From Gemmatirosa kalamazoonensis (GTDB lineage Bacteria; Gemmatimonadota; Gemmatimonadetes; Gemmatimonadales; Gemmatimonadaceae): 64,000 bases of DNA. This document shows, one piece after another, positions 25,968 through 34,888 of this stretch. The notes below the pieces were generated by a model. It was not told the DNA's origin, did not search any database, and saw nothing but the letters and a program-made list of their open reading frames with translations. The stretch is taken from assembly GCF_000522985.1 (NCBI RefSeq), contig NZ_CP007128.1, positions 2,836,220 through 2,900,219 on the forward strand, given 5' to 3'. Within the stretch, counting starts at the first letter, position 1, and every line of letters starts with the position of its first letter. Made by a program: the position numbers and the translations under genes.

Positions 25968-27131
25968 CTACTTGAGGACGGCCTTCGCGATGGTCTGGAG
26001 CTGCATGTTCGACGTGCCCTCGTAGATGGTGCCGATCTTCGCGTCGCGGTAGTACTTCTCGACCGGGTATTCCTTCGTGTAGCCGTAGCCGCCGAACAGC
26101 TCGACGCACAGCGACGTCACGCGCTCGGCCACCTGCGACGAGAACAGCTTCGCCATCGCGCCCTCGCGGGCGATGTCCTGGCCCGCGTCCTTGAGGCGCG
26201 CGGCGTTGTAGACCATGAGTCGCGCCGCCTCGAGCTCCGTGGCCGCCTGCGCGACCTGGAACTGGATGCCCTGGAACTCGGCGAGCGCGTGGCCGAACTG
26301 CTTGCGCTCCTTGAGGTACGACGTCGCCGCGGCGAGCGCGCCGCCGGCCACGCCGATCATCTGCGCGCCGATGCCGACGCGGCCGCCGTTCAGCGTGTCG
26401 ATGGCGATCTTGTAGCCCCGGCCGACCTCGCCGAGCACGTTCGCGTCGGGGACGAACACGTTCTCGAAGTGCAGCGCCGTGGTGCTCGACGCGCGGATGC
26501 CCAGCTTGTCCTCCTTGCGGCCCACCGCGAAGCCGTCGGTGCCCTTCTCGACGACGAACGCGGTGATGCCCTTGTAGCCGGCGTCGGGGTTCGCGTTCGC
26601 GAAGACCACGAAGATCTCCGCCTCACCGCCGTTCGTGATCCACAGCTTGGAGCCGTCGAGCCGCCAGCCGCCGTCGGCCCGCGTGGCGCGCGTCGCGAGG
26701 CCGAACGCGTCGGAGCCGGAGCCGGGCTCGGAGAGCGCGTACGCGCCGACGGTGCCGCTCGTTAGGCGGGCGAGGAACCGCTCGTGCTGGTCGGTGGTGC
26801 CGTACGTGTGCAGAGGATAGTTCACGAGCGTGTTCTGCACGTCGACCTGGATGGCCGCCGAGGCGTCGGCCTTCGACAGCTCCTCGACGGCGAGGACGAC
26901 CATCATCGACGTGCCGCCCGCGCCGCCGAGCGCCTCGGGCACCTCGATGCCCATGAGGCCCAGCTCGAAGAACTGGCGCGTGAGCGCGGGATCGATCTTG
27001 CCCGCCTGCTCCATCGCGTGCACCCGTGGGCGCACCTCGGAGTCGGCGAGGGCGGTGACGGCGTCGCGGAACATGACCTCCTCCTCGGAGAGGAGCGTCA
27101 GCGGCGGGCGGGAGGCGAGGTCGGTGGACAT
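25968..27131 (-). CDS. Acyl-CoA dehydrogenase (short/branched-chain type)
   Basis: The ATG at 27131 gives a 387-residue FAD enzyme that introduces the alpha-beta double bond in acyl-CoA. Visible are the FAD/substrate loop YALSEPGSGSD, LWITNGGEAE, the ACAD signature GGYGYTKEYPVEKYYRDAK and the catalytic Glu371 in YEGTSNMQ. Length matches the family. It lies first in the minus-strand run that continues with the membrane protein, DUF4129, DUF4350, MoxR and DUF58, with only 10 bp to the next gene; whether the metabolic link is functional or accidental is unclear. Confidence 0.95.
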   Translation of the reverse strand: MSTDLASRPPLTLLSEEEVMFRDAVTALADSEVRPRVHAMEQAGKIDPALTRQFFELGLMGIEVPEALGGAGGTSMMVVLAVEELSKADASAAIQVDVQNTLVNYPLHTYGTTDQHERFLARLTSGTVGAYALSEPGSGSDAFGLATRATRADGGWRLDGSKLWITNGGEAEIFVVFANANPDAGYKGITAFVVEKGTDGFAVGRKEDKLGIRASSTTALHFENVFVPDANVLGEVGRGYKIAIDTLNGGRVGIGAQMIGVAGGALAAATSYLKERKQFGHALAEFQGIQFQVAQAATELEAARLMVYNAARLKDAGQDIAREGAMAKLFSSQVAERVTSLCVELFGGYGYTKEYPVEKYYRDAKIGTIYEGTSNMQLQTIAKAVLK

Positions 27132-27185
27132 GAGGCGGTGGGAGGGGTGTGCCGATGGAAAATGCCGGCCTGGCCCTGCGAATTG

Positions 27186-27191
27186 TAGATT
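27186..27191 (+). promoter_or_regulatory. Candidate -10 box (TAGATT) for a leaderless transcript
   Basis: TAGATT is followed by seven bases and the ATG at 27199, with no Shine-Dalgarno sequence. This fits the same near-leaderless pattern as several other genes in the window. Confidence 0.4.
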
Positions 27192-27198
27192 CCGCCCC

Positions 27199-27837
27199 AT
27201 GCTTTCCTCGTCGCACCGTGTCGCCGTCGTCCTCCCGCTCGTGTCGCTGGTGTCGCTGCTCGCCGCGTGCGGCGGTGGGGGCGGCGAGCAGCCCGCCGCC
27301 ACGCCCGCGTCCATCACCGCTGTCGAGCCGCCGGGCGGAACGCTCTCCGCCGTCGTCGGCTCGCCGGTCGCGGTCCGGGTGCGCGTCGCGGACGCACAGG
27401 GCAACGCGCTGCGCGGCGTCCCGGTCTCGTGGAGCACGTTCGCCGGCGGCGTGTCGGCCACGTCCAGCACGACGGATGTGGGCGGCGTCGCGACCACGAC
27501 CTGGACGCTCGGTCCCGCGGCCGGTACGCAGTCGTTGAGCGCGACGGCCGGCTCGGCCCCATCGCTGACGTTCACTGCGACGGCCACCGCCGACCGCGCC
27601 GCCACCGTGACGATCGCCCGCGACACGACCATCGCGCTCGTGCCGGGCGCGCGCGTGCGCTTCACCGCGACGGTGCGTGACCGCTACGGCAATCCGGCCT
27701 CGGCGATCGTGCGCTGGTCGACGAGCGACGTGAACGTCGCGTCGATCGACAGCGTCGGGAACTTCCAGGCGTTCAACGCCGGCGCCGTGTCGGTCATCGC
27801 CGTCGCCGACACGGCGCGCGCGCGCAGTCCACCGTGA
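27199..27837 (+). pseudogene. Ig-like lipoprotein metallopeptidase, N-terminal fragment
   Basis: The 212-residue fragment has a lipoprotein signal (lipobox LAAC, Cys24) and two Ig-like domains. The first (about 35-125) contains RVRVADAQGNALRGVPVSWS, and the second is BIG2-like with RFTATVRDRYGNPAS. It ends at TGA 27835-27837. The break lies at a CG run (27815-27824): removing one CG gives ADTARAQSTVTIARPAP, joining smoothly to the next frame. So the two pieces were one gene of about 830 codons. Confidence 0.8.
27815..27824 (+). repeat. (CG)5 tract at the second frameshift
   Basis: Five CG units lie between ACGG and CAGTCC. Four units would give one continuous frame. As in FadL at 15281-15296 the gene is one CG too long. 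Confidence 0.75.
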
Positions 27838-29696
27838 CGATCGCTCGACCGGCGCCGTTCACGGTCACGCGCATCCCGACCGACACGCTGAAGGCGAGCG
27901 CGAATCTCACGCTCACCGGCGACGGGTTCGCGCCGGGCGCGATGTCGGCGTCGATCGCCGGATTTCCGGCGAGCATCCTCGACGTGACGTCGACGCGGCT
28001 GCTCATCGCCGTGCCGTCGGCGTCGGGGCTGCCGTGCGCGCCGCCGTCGGTCGCGCGCATCGTGGTCCGGCGCACGAGTGGCGGCGTGGTGGACTCGGTC
28101 GTCGGCGAGGCGCCGCTCGACCCCGCGACGCCGCGCATCCTGGCGATCGGCCAGCGCGCCGTGCTCGCGCGGCCGGACGAGCTGCGGTGCACGCGGCTGG
28201 AGCATGGTGGCGAGTTCGTCGTGTCGATCTACGACGCGAGCACGACCGCGCCGGGCGGCGTCGCCGCGCAGCTTCGGGGGCGGTCGATGGGCGGCACGAT
28301 CGCCGTGCGCGCGCCCGTCGCCGTGCGCGCGGCCGCGGCGGCGCCGCGCGTGCAGCCCGATCCCGTCGCCCTCGCGCACGCGGTGCACCTGGCGCGCGAG
28401 CGCACGCGCCTGAGGGCGTTAGGCGCGCGCGCCGTGGCGCCGCCGCCCCGCCGCCCGCTCGGCGCGCGCGCGGTGGCCGTGCCGGCGGTCGGCGACGTGG
28501 TGACGCTGAACGCGATGTACTTCGACTGCGCCGCGCCGACGCCGGTGCGCGCGCGCGTCGCCGCGGTCGGCGCGCACAGCCTCGTGGTCGAGGACACGGC
28601 GGCCGCCGGCGCGGGGTCGCGCGACGCGCTGTACCGCGACCTCGCCGACGAGTTCGATCGCGTCATGCTTCCGATCGTGACGACGTACTTCGGCGATCCG
28701 CTCGCGCTCGACGCGAAGTTTGGCGGCGACGGCCGCGTGCGGATCCTGTTCACGCCGTACGTGACGGACAGCGTGCCGAACACGTTCGGCTTCATGACGG
28801 GATGCAACTTCGTGCCGAAGACGCAGCTCGCGTCGAGCAACGAGGCCGCGGTGTTCTACGCGCGCCTGCCGCTCGGCGTGGAGACGGCCACCGAATGGCG
28901 ACGGCAGCTGCGCGCGACGCTCGTGCACGAGACGAAGCATCTCGCCGCGTACGCGGAGCGGTTCGCGCGCGCGGGGGCGGGGCAGCCCGTGCTCGAGGAG
29001 ACGTGGCTCGAGGAGGCGACGGCGCGCGTGGCCGAGGAGCTGTACGCGCGCACGTTCTCGGGCGCGACGTGGAAGGGGAACGCGGCGTTCGCGCCGACGG
29101 TCGGCTGCGAGCTCACGTCGTGCGACGGCCGTCCGATCGCGATGCTGAAGCACTTCTCCGCGCTCGGCGACTACTACGCGCGCGTCGACTCGCTCACGCC
29201 GCTCGGTCCCGTGTCGCGCTTCGACGGGTCGTTCTACGGCAGCGGGTGGCTGCTCGTGCGGTGGGCGGCGGACAACTTCGCGTCGGACGAGGCGGCGTTC
29301 TTCCGCGCGCTCACCACCGAGACCGCGGTGACGGGGATCCAGAACCTCGTGCGCCGCACCGTGCGCGCGCCGTACGACATGCTCCCCGACTGGTCGCTCG
29401 CGCTCGCGGTGGACGATCGCCCCGGCTTCACGCCGCGCGACGCGACGCTGACGATCCCGAGCTGGAACACGCGCGACGTGTTCCGCGGTCTCAGCGCCGC
29501 GAACCCGATCGGCTTTCCGCGGCCGTTCCCGCTGCTCGAGCGCACGGCGTCGTTCGGCGACTTCGTCGTCGACGTGCCGCTGCTGCGGTCGTACACGTCG
29601 GCGTTCGTCGAGCTGTCGGGGCCCGTGGGGACGAAGCAGCTCCTCTCGCTGCAGGCGCCGACGGACGTGGGGCTGGCGATCGTGCGGGTGCGGTGA
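27834..29696 (+). pseudogene. Ig-like lipoprotein metallopeptidase, C-terminal fragment with HExxH site
   Basis: The 620-codon frame starts with GTG overlapping the upstream TGA (GTGA). Residues about 1-90 resemble an IPT/TIG domain (LTLTGDGFAPGAMSASIAGF). The catalytic part begins near 265 and has GDGRVRILFTPYVTDS, then HETKH at 365-369 with a downstream Glu (WLEEATA, 393/394) as third zinc ligand. This arrangement resembles gluzincins of the M30 (hyicolysin) type. Without the N-terminal fragment it has no export signal. If the frame is restored it would be a surface lipoprotein protease. Confidence 0.78.
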
Positions 29697-29750
29697 GCGG
29701 CGCGCGCGAGTCCGACTCCTCGACGGGCCGACCCTCCCAAGGTTTCGGAT

Positions 29751-29786
29751 AGCGGATCAGCGGATTCGCGAATCCGCTGACCCGCT
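29751..29786. repeat. Inverted repeat with 8-bp tandem units after the peptidase gene
   Basis: Arms 29751-29768 and 29769-29786 pair over 18 bp with one mismatch. The left arm is the doubled unit AGCGGATC/AGCGGATT. It starts 55 bp after the peptidase stop and is a probable terminator of the same repeat-built class as those at 11.6, 20.6 and 41.8 kb. Confidence 0.75.
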
Positions 29787-29976
29787 TACCAACACACGAG
29801 GGGTTTTCTCCGGCGAGGCGATGTGAGATCGAGCCGCGATGCTCGGCGCCGCGATCCCGGGATCCGGTGTGCGTCGGATTGGTACCGCGGCTCGATCAGC
29901 GCACAGCACCTTGGGCGAAGGGGGGGGAGCCCCCCCCTGGTAACTGCGATCCGGCGCGCCGTGTCCCGTGGCGGAT

Positions 29977-30051
29977 CGTCCCGCTGTCGAACGTCCCGCC
30001 GTCAGTCGTCCCGCCGTGCGTCGTCCCGCCGTTGATCGTCCCGCCGTACCA
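29977..30051. repeat. Five tandem 15-bp units (CGTCCCGCCGT plus 4 variable bases)
   Basis: Units start at 29977, 29992, 30007, 30022 and 30037. The first 11 bases are constant apart from one C/T change in unit 1, while the last four differ in every unit (CGAA, CAGT, GCGT, TGAT, ACCA). The array ends five bases before the rmlA stop codon. Constant core with drifting tetramers is unusual for a simple slippage array. Confidence 0.85.
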
Positions 30052-30056
30052 CGCCG

Positions 30057-30944
30057 TTAGGCCAGCGCGTCCAGCCCCGGCTGCTCCACGACCCCGCGCA
30101 GGTACTGCCCGTAGCTCGACTTCCCGCACGCGTCGGCGAGCCGCAGCAGCTGCGCCCCATCGACGTATCCCGCGCGGAACGCGATCTCCTCCGGCGATGC
30201 GATCATCAGCCCCTGCCGCGACTGGATCGCCTCGATGAACGCGGAGGCCTCCTGCAGCGACCGGTGCGTCCCCGTGTCGAACCACGCGTAGCCGCGGCCT
30301 AGGACCTCCATGCGCAGCGTGCCGCGTTCGAGGTACGCCGCGTTCACGTCCGTGATCTCGAGCTCCCCGCGCGCCGACGGCCGCAGGCCCGCCGCGATCG
30401 CCGGCGCGTCGGCATCGTAGAAGTACATCCCCGTCACCGCGTACGGCGACCGCGGCGTCGCCGGCTTCTCCTCGATCGACAGCACGCGGCCGGCGGCGTC
30501 GAGCTCCGCGACGCCGTAGCGCTGCGGGTCCGCCACGCGATAGCCGAAGATCGTCGCGCCGTCGCGCTGCGCGGCGGCGCGCCGGAGCAGGGCGATGAGG
30601 CCACCGCCGTAGAAGATGTTGTCGCCCAGCACGAGTGCCGCGCCCTCCCCGCCGAGGAAGTCGCGGCCGATGACGAGCGCCTGCGCGATGCCCGCCGGCG
30701 TCGGCTGCTCCGCGTAGCGGAAGCACATCCCCCACTGCTCGCCGTTGCCTAACAGATCCTGGAACCGCGGCAGGTCGTGCGGCGTCGAGATCACGAGCAC
30801 CTCGCGGATCCCCGCCAGCATGAGCGCCGACAGCGGGTAGTAGATCATCGGCTTGTCGTACACCGGCAGCAGCTGCTTGCTGACGACGCGCGTGAGCGGG
30901 TACAGGCGCGTCCCCGAGCCGCCGGCGAGGAGGATTCCTTTCAC
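30057..30944 (-). CDS. rmlA: Glucose-1-phosphate thymidylyltransferase
   Basis: The enzyme makes dTDP-glucose from glucose-1-phosphate and dTTP, the first step toward dTDP-rhamnose and other dTDP-sugars. The 295-residue length is standard. Motifs: [11 protein letters not shown] (8-18), [23 protein letters not shown], the EEKP loop and [10 protein letters not shown]. The GTG start at 30944 overlaps the rmlB stop (GTGA). The TAA stop is part of a GTTAGGC motif. The frame is open well upstream, but that is a shadow of rmlB. Confidence 0.96.
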   Translation of the reverse strand: MKGILLAGGSGTRLYPLTRVVSKQLLPVYDKPMIYYPLSALMLAGIREVLVISTPHDLPRFQDLLGNGEQWGMCFRYAEQPTPAGIAQALVIGRDFLGGEGAALVLGDNIFYGGGLIALLRRAAAQRDGATIFGYRVADPQRYGVAELDAAGRVLSIEEKPATPRSPYAVTGMYFYDADAPAIAAGLRPSARGELEITDVNAAYLERGTLRMEVLGRGYAWFDTGTHRSLQEASAFIEAIQSRQGLMIASPEEIAFRAGYVDGAQLLRLADACGKSSYGQYLRGVVEQPGLDALA

Positions 30945-31999
30945 GCGCGCGCCGCGAGCCCCAGCCGCTCGCCCCGATAGACGCCGGAACGCACGCGCGT
31001 CCACCACCACGCGTTGTCGATGTACCACGCCACCGTGCGCCGCAGCCCGTCCTCGAACGACACGCTCGCGCGCCACCCCAGCTCGCGCTCGATCTTCGAC
31101 GGGTCGATCGCGTAGCGCAGGTCGTGTCCCGGCCGGTCGTCGACGAACGTGACGAGCGCTCGGCGCGAGCCGAATCGCGCGTCGGGGCGCAGCTCGTCCA
31201 CGAGGTCGCACACCGCGTGCACGACGTCGAGGTTGCGGCGCTCGCTCCGGCCGCCGATCGCGTACGTCTCGCCCGGCCGTCCGCGCTCCAGCACCGCGAC
31301 GAGCGCCGCGGCGTGATCCTCCACGTACAGCCAGTCGCGCACGTTCTCGCCGCGCCCGTACACCGGCAGCCGCTCGCCGGCGAGCGCGTTGAGGATCGTG
31401 AGCGCGATGAGCTTCTCCGGGAACTGGTACGGGCCGTAGTTGTTCGAGCAGTTCGTGATCACGCACGGCAGCCCGTACGTGCGGTGCCACGCGCGCGCGA
31501 GATGGTCCGACGCCGCCTTCGTCGCCGCGTACGGCGAGCTCGGATCGTACGGCGTCGCCTCGTCGAACGTCCCCGTCGCGCCCAACGAGCCGAACACCTC
31601 GTCGGTGGATACGTGCACCACGCGGAACGCGTCGGCGGCCGCTCCGCGCAGCCCCGCCCAGTGGCGCCGCGATTCCTGCAGCACGGTGAACGTGCCGACC
31701 ACGTTCGTGTCGACGAACGCGCGCGGGCCGTCGATCGAGCGGTCGACGTGCGACTCCGCGGCGAGGTGGACCACCGCCGTCGGCCGATGCCGCTCGAACA
31801 CCGCGCGCAGCGCCGGCGCGTCGCACACGTCCACGTGCTCGAACGCGTACAGCGGCGACGCCGCGACGTCCGCCACCGAGTCGAGATTGCCGGCGTACGT
31901 GAGCGCGTCGACGTTCACCACGCGCGCGCCACCGTGCACGAGATGGCGCACGAGCGCGGAGCCGATGAATCCCGCGCCGCCGGTGACGAGAACGGTCAC
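30941..31999 (-). CDS. rmlB: dTDP-glucose 4,6-dehydratase
   Basis: The 352-residue SDR enzyme turns dTDP-glucose into dTDP-4-keto-6-deoxyglucose. The NAD-binding GGAGFIGS motif is at 7-14, the STDEVFG segment carries the catalytic Thr-Asp-Glu, and [11 protein letters not shown] holds the YxxxK pair. Starts at GTG 31999, 22 bp after the FemAB-GNAT gene. rmlC and rmlD are not in the window, so the final dTDP-sugar is not certain; rhamnose is most usual. Confidence 0.96.
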   Translation of the reverse strand: MTVLVTGGAGFIGSALVRHLVHGGARVVNVDALTYAGNLDSVADVAASPLYAFEHVDVCDAPALRAVFERHRPTAVVHLAAESHVDRSIDGPRAFVDTNVVGTFTVLQESRRHWAGLRGAAADAFRVVHVSTDEVFGSLGATGTFDEATPYDPSSPYAATKAASDHLARAWHRTYGLPCVITNCSNNYGPYQFPEKLIALTILNALAGERLPVYGRGENVRDWLYVEDHAAALVAVLERGRPGETYAIGGRSERRNLDVVHAVCDLVDELRPDARFGSRRALVTFVDDRPGHDLRYAIDPSKIERELGWRASVSFEDGLRRTVAWYIDNAWWWTRVRSGVYRGERLGLAARA

Positions 32000-32021
32000 G
32001 CCGGCGTTCCGGACGGAGCCG

Positions 32022-33857
32022 TCACGGGGACGTCCGGGCGCGCCTCATCCACGTGAAGCGCGCGCCGAGCACACGGAGGACGTGCAAGCTCGCTACGTGC
32101 CGAAAGCCGCTTTTCTCGATGTTGTGCCGCGACGTCACGTTGTTCGCTCGCACGCCGATAACGACGGTGTCGACGCCCGGCATGGTCGCCGCGTCGCGCG
32201 CCCGGCGCCGGATCGACTGCGTGTGCAGGCCACGACCGCGGGCCGCCCGGATCGTGTTGTCATCCCAGAGGACGGCCGAACCCTCGGGCAGCGGATATGG
32301 CGGGAGCCCCAGGTCGGTGTCCAGCGAGCGCGCCGGCGCGGTGAGCCAGCTCCAGTGCGCCAACCGGTCGTCGACCACCGCCGTGTAGACGTGGCTGCCC
32401 GACGACAGGCGCGCGCGCACGACCCGCGCGTGCTCCTCCGGCGCGGGATGCCATGGCTCATCGGGCCCATAGCGTCCCAGGTGGTCCTCGGCGTCGCGTG
32501 CGAGCTCCTCGCCGCCGGGCAGCGAGCGCGCGTGGTCCGCGGGCATCGCGTACACGCGAAACTCGCCGTGACTGGCGACCCGGGTCGCGATGCCCCGCGC
32601 GAGGCGTCGAACCATGGCGGCGACGGGACGTGCGCTGCCGGACCGGGGACCACGTGCGTCGGCGCCCGCGGAGACTGCGGCTGCGCGCCGCTCGGCGCGG
32701 GCTCGCCACTCGCGCGCGCGGCGTGCCGCACCGCTCACGGCCGCGGCCACGCGCGCGCGCGCGCGATGTGGGGTCAGCACCCACTCCTCGCCCACGAGTC
32801 GCTCGTCCTGCGAGAAGTGGCGCTTGAAGTCGGAGATCCCGGCGAGGGGATCCGATCCCGGGGTGCCGTCCGTGACGCCCGCGAAGTCGAACCAGCGCGC
32901 GCCGTTCGTCTTCGCCCATATGACCAGGTCCCAGAGGAGCGCGTACGCGAGCGGAGCGTTCACGTCCGCGCGCCGCGTCGATCCGCCCGCGTCGTAGTGC
33001 GCGTACTCGCCGTGGTGGCATCCCCACGAGAACGCCAGCAGGTCCCCTGGGTCGCGGCTGCCGGCGACGAACATGCCGATGAGGCGCGAGCGGCCCGGGT
33101 GGCCCCGGCACAGCTCGATGATCGCCGACCAGTCCATGGGGGACGCATGGCCTCCCGTGCGCGCCATGGTCTCCCGCACCAGCGCGTCGAGCCGTGTGCC
33201 GTACGCCGGATCGTCGATCTCGCGCAACTCCAGCCCGCGCCGCGTCGGCAGACGGATCTTGCGGCGCGTGTTTTCCGGCAGCGCCGCGAACAGCGACGCG
33301 GTGTCGCCGGTCGTTAGGCCGAGCGTGATCGTGCGGCGATAGATACGTTCGTGGACGTTCCGACGTCGGAAGCCGAGGGCGGCGAGCGCCGCGCCGATGG
33401 CGCGGCGGCGCTGCTCGTCCGGCGTCACCACCGTCGTCTCCACCATGAGCACGCGAGGCTGACGCCGCGCCGCCAAGGCGATGGCGTCGATCGCGCGGAC
33501 GAGCGAGGCGATCGGCACGTCGAGCCCGAGCCGCTCCACCCGCCAGATCTCGTGTCCCGGCAGCGCGCGGCTCGACGACGCCGTGATTGCGACGCCGACG
33601 CTCGGCGCGCCGTCGGCGTCGCGCACCGCCACGAGCTGCGCACGCCGCGCGGCGAGAAGTTCGCTCCACGCCAGACGACTCGAGAGCGCGAGCGGCACGC
33701 CAGCGCGATCCAGCTCGCCCTCGAACGCGGACCAGCGCGGATCGTCGACAGCGAGCAGCTCGACGGGCGGCACCGCGGCGGTACCACGCGCGGTCGGGTC
33801 CGTGCGGCGCGATCGCTGCTCGGAGTGCGCGACTGACGCCTGCGGTCCGTTCGTCAT
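32022..33857 (-). CDS. FemAB-like acyltransferase fused to a GNAT N-acetyltransferase
   Basis: The 611-residue protein has two acyltransferase modules. Residues about 30-345 resemble FemAB/lipid II:glycine transferase-like proteins ([60 protein letters not shown]). After an Arg/Ala-rich linker (about 350-410) comes a second domain ending with a GNAT-like core ([40 protein letters not shown]). FemAB-like proteins are frequent partners of exosortase and surface-polysaccharide loci; the acceptor may be an amino-sugar. The ATG overlaps the deacetylase stop (ATGA). A 15-bp GC run in the linker (near 32751-32765) could be slippage-prone. Confidence 0.78.
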   Translation of the reverse strand: MTNGPQASVAHSEQRSRRTDPTARGTAAVPPVELLAVDDPRWSAFEGELDRAGVPLALSSRLAWSELLAARRAQLVAVRDADGAPSVGVAITASSSRALPGHEIWRVERLGLDVPIASLVRAIDAIALAARRQPRVLMVETTVVTPDEQRRRAIGAALAALGFRRRNVHERIYRRTITLGLTTGDTASLFAALPENTRRKIRLPTRRGLELREIDDPAYGTRLDALVRETMARTGGHASPMDWSAIIELCRGHPGRSRLIGMFVAGSRDPGDLLAFSWGCHHGEYAHYDAGGSTRRADVNAPLAYALLWDLVIWAKTNGARWFDFAGVTDGTPGSDPLAGISDFKRHFSQDERLVGEEWVLTPHRARARVAAAVSGAARRAREWRARAERRAAAVSAGADARGPRSGSARPVAAMVRRLARGIATRVASHGEFRVYAMPADHARSLPGGEELARDAEDHLGRYGPDEPWHPAPEEHARVVRARLSSGSHVYTAVVDDRLAHWSWLTAPARSLDTDLGLPPYPLPEGSAVLWDDNTIRAARGRGLHTQSIRRRARDAATMPGVDTVVIGVRANNVTSRHNIEKSGFRHVASLHVLRVLGARFTWMRRARTSP

Positions 33858-34882
33858 GCTGGCGCGCTGATCTGCATCGCGCCGAACCCGGTGACGACGC
33901 GGACCATCCCGGGCACGCTGTATTGCTCGGGGAACCGCGGCACACGCCACCGCGCCGCGGAGTCGTCGGATCGCAGGTAGTCGGCGGTGACGTAGCCGGG
34001 ATGTGTCGCGAAGGACGCGCGAATCCCCGCTGTGGCGAGCAACTTCATTTCGCGCGCACCGTAGTCGGCCGGTTGACCGTTCGGGTAGGCGAACATGTCG
34101 ATCGGGCCCGCGCACTGCTCGCGCAGCCGCTGCAAGGAGTCGCGGATCTCACGCTCGGCCTGCGTGTCGTCGCAGCGCGCGAGCACCGGGTGCGTCACCG
34201 TGTGTCCGCCGATCGTGACGCCGGCCCGCTCGCACGCGCGCACTTGCTCCCAGGTCATGCTCGCGTACATCGCGGGCGCCGTCTCGGGGAGCGCGACGCC
34301 CAGCTCGGCGGCGAGGCGCGCCGTCACGGACAGACGCTCCTCCGTGCTCAGGCTCTTCAGCCGGGCGCAGACGGCGGCCACGACGGCCTCCCGCTCGTGG
34401 GCGTCCGCCCATTGCGCATTAAGGGGCCCTTCCTTGGTCGCCACCGCGACACGTGCTGCGCGCGTACGCTCGAAGAGGTACTCCACCTGGTCCCACCAGA
34501 ACCAGCACGCGCGGTCGACAGCGCCGGAGGTGACGAACACCGTGCACGGTGCCTCGTAGCGCGCGAAGAGCGGTAGCGCCACCTCGGCAAAGTCGGCGTA
34601 GCCGTCGTCGACGGTGAACGCGACCCAGCCGCCGACGCGATCCCCGCGCTCAACCGCGTCCAGGAGCGTCGAGAGCGACACCAGCCGATAGCCGCCACGC
34701 CGCAGCGCATCCAGTGTGTCCTCGACGAGCAACGCGGGCGCGCCGCGCCCCCCGTTCGATTCGCTCGCGAAGCGGTGGAGCATGAACACGGTCGCGCGGC
34801 CGCGCGTCGCGAGCCGCAGGAGCCGCCCGACCGGCGTCGACGTGGCGGCCCGCCGGAGGAGTGCCTTCGTAGCGCGCATCAC
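33854..34882 (-). CDS. Polysaccharide deacetylase (NodB-like, carbohydrate esterase 4)
   Basis: The 342-residue protein has the NodB motifs: TVDDGY with Asp92-Asp93, and the metal-binding HTVTH with His227 and His231. These enzymes remove N- or O-acetyl groups from polysaccharides such as poly-GlcNAc or peptidoglycan. No clear signal peptide is seen; the Arg-rich N-terminus may tether it to the membrane. Such deacetylases are common in exosortase-linked exopolysaccharide loci. The gene starts 6 bp after the methyltransferase/MTHFR stop and is coupled to the FemAB-GNAT gene. Confidence 0.9.
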   Translation of the reverse strand: MMRATKALLRRAATSTPVGRLLRLATRGRATVFMLHRFASESNGGRGAPALLVEDTLDALRRGGYRLVSLSTLLDAVERGDRVGGWVAFTVDDGYADFAEVALPLFARYEAPCTVFVTSGAVDRACWFWWDQVEYLFERTRAARVAVATKEGPLNAQWADAHEREAVVAAVCARLKSLSTEERLSVTARLAAELGVALPETAPAMYASMTWEQVRACERAGVTIGGHTVTHPVLARCDDTQAEREIRDSLQRLREQCAGPIDMFAYPNGQPADYGAREMKLLATAGIRASFATHPGYVTADYLRSDDSAARWRVPRFPEQYSVPGMVRVVTGFGAMQISAPA

Positions 34883-34888
34883 GTGATG

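Larger units (their letters stand above)
29697..30056. other. 360-bp repeat-rich intergenic region
   Basis: No gene is supported. It contains, in order: an 18-bp-arm hairpin (29751-29786); an inverted pair GATCGAGCCGCG (29827-29838) and complement (29886-29897); a G8-AG-C8 block (29920-29937); and a five-unit 15-bp tandem array (29977-30051). It separates the convergent peptidase and rmlA genes. Confidence 0.7.

Noticed and set aside
29920-29937. G8-AG-C8 block as a real terminator or structured RNA
   Set aside because: The loop is too short and no U-run follows; may be a mere GC extreme. Kept only as a note in the intergenic entry.
29977-30051. CRISPR array
   Set aside because: Units are 15 bp with 4-bp spacers; far too short, and no cas genes are present.
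29896-30735. Open frame encoding GGTxx-type pentapeptide-like repeats over the 15-bp array
   Set aside because: It is out of frame with rmlA, which it overlaps, and the repeats simply mirror the DNA array.
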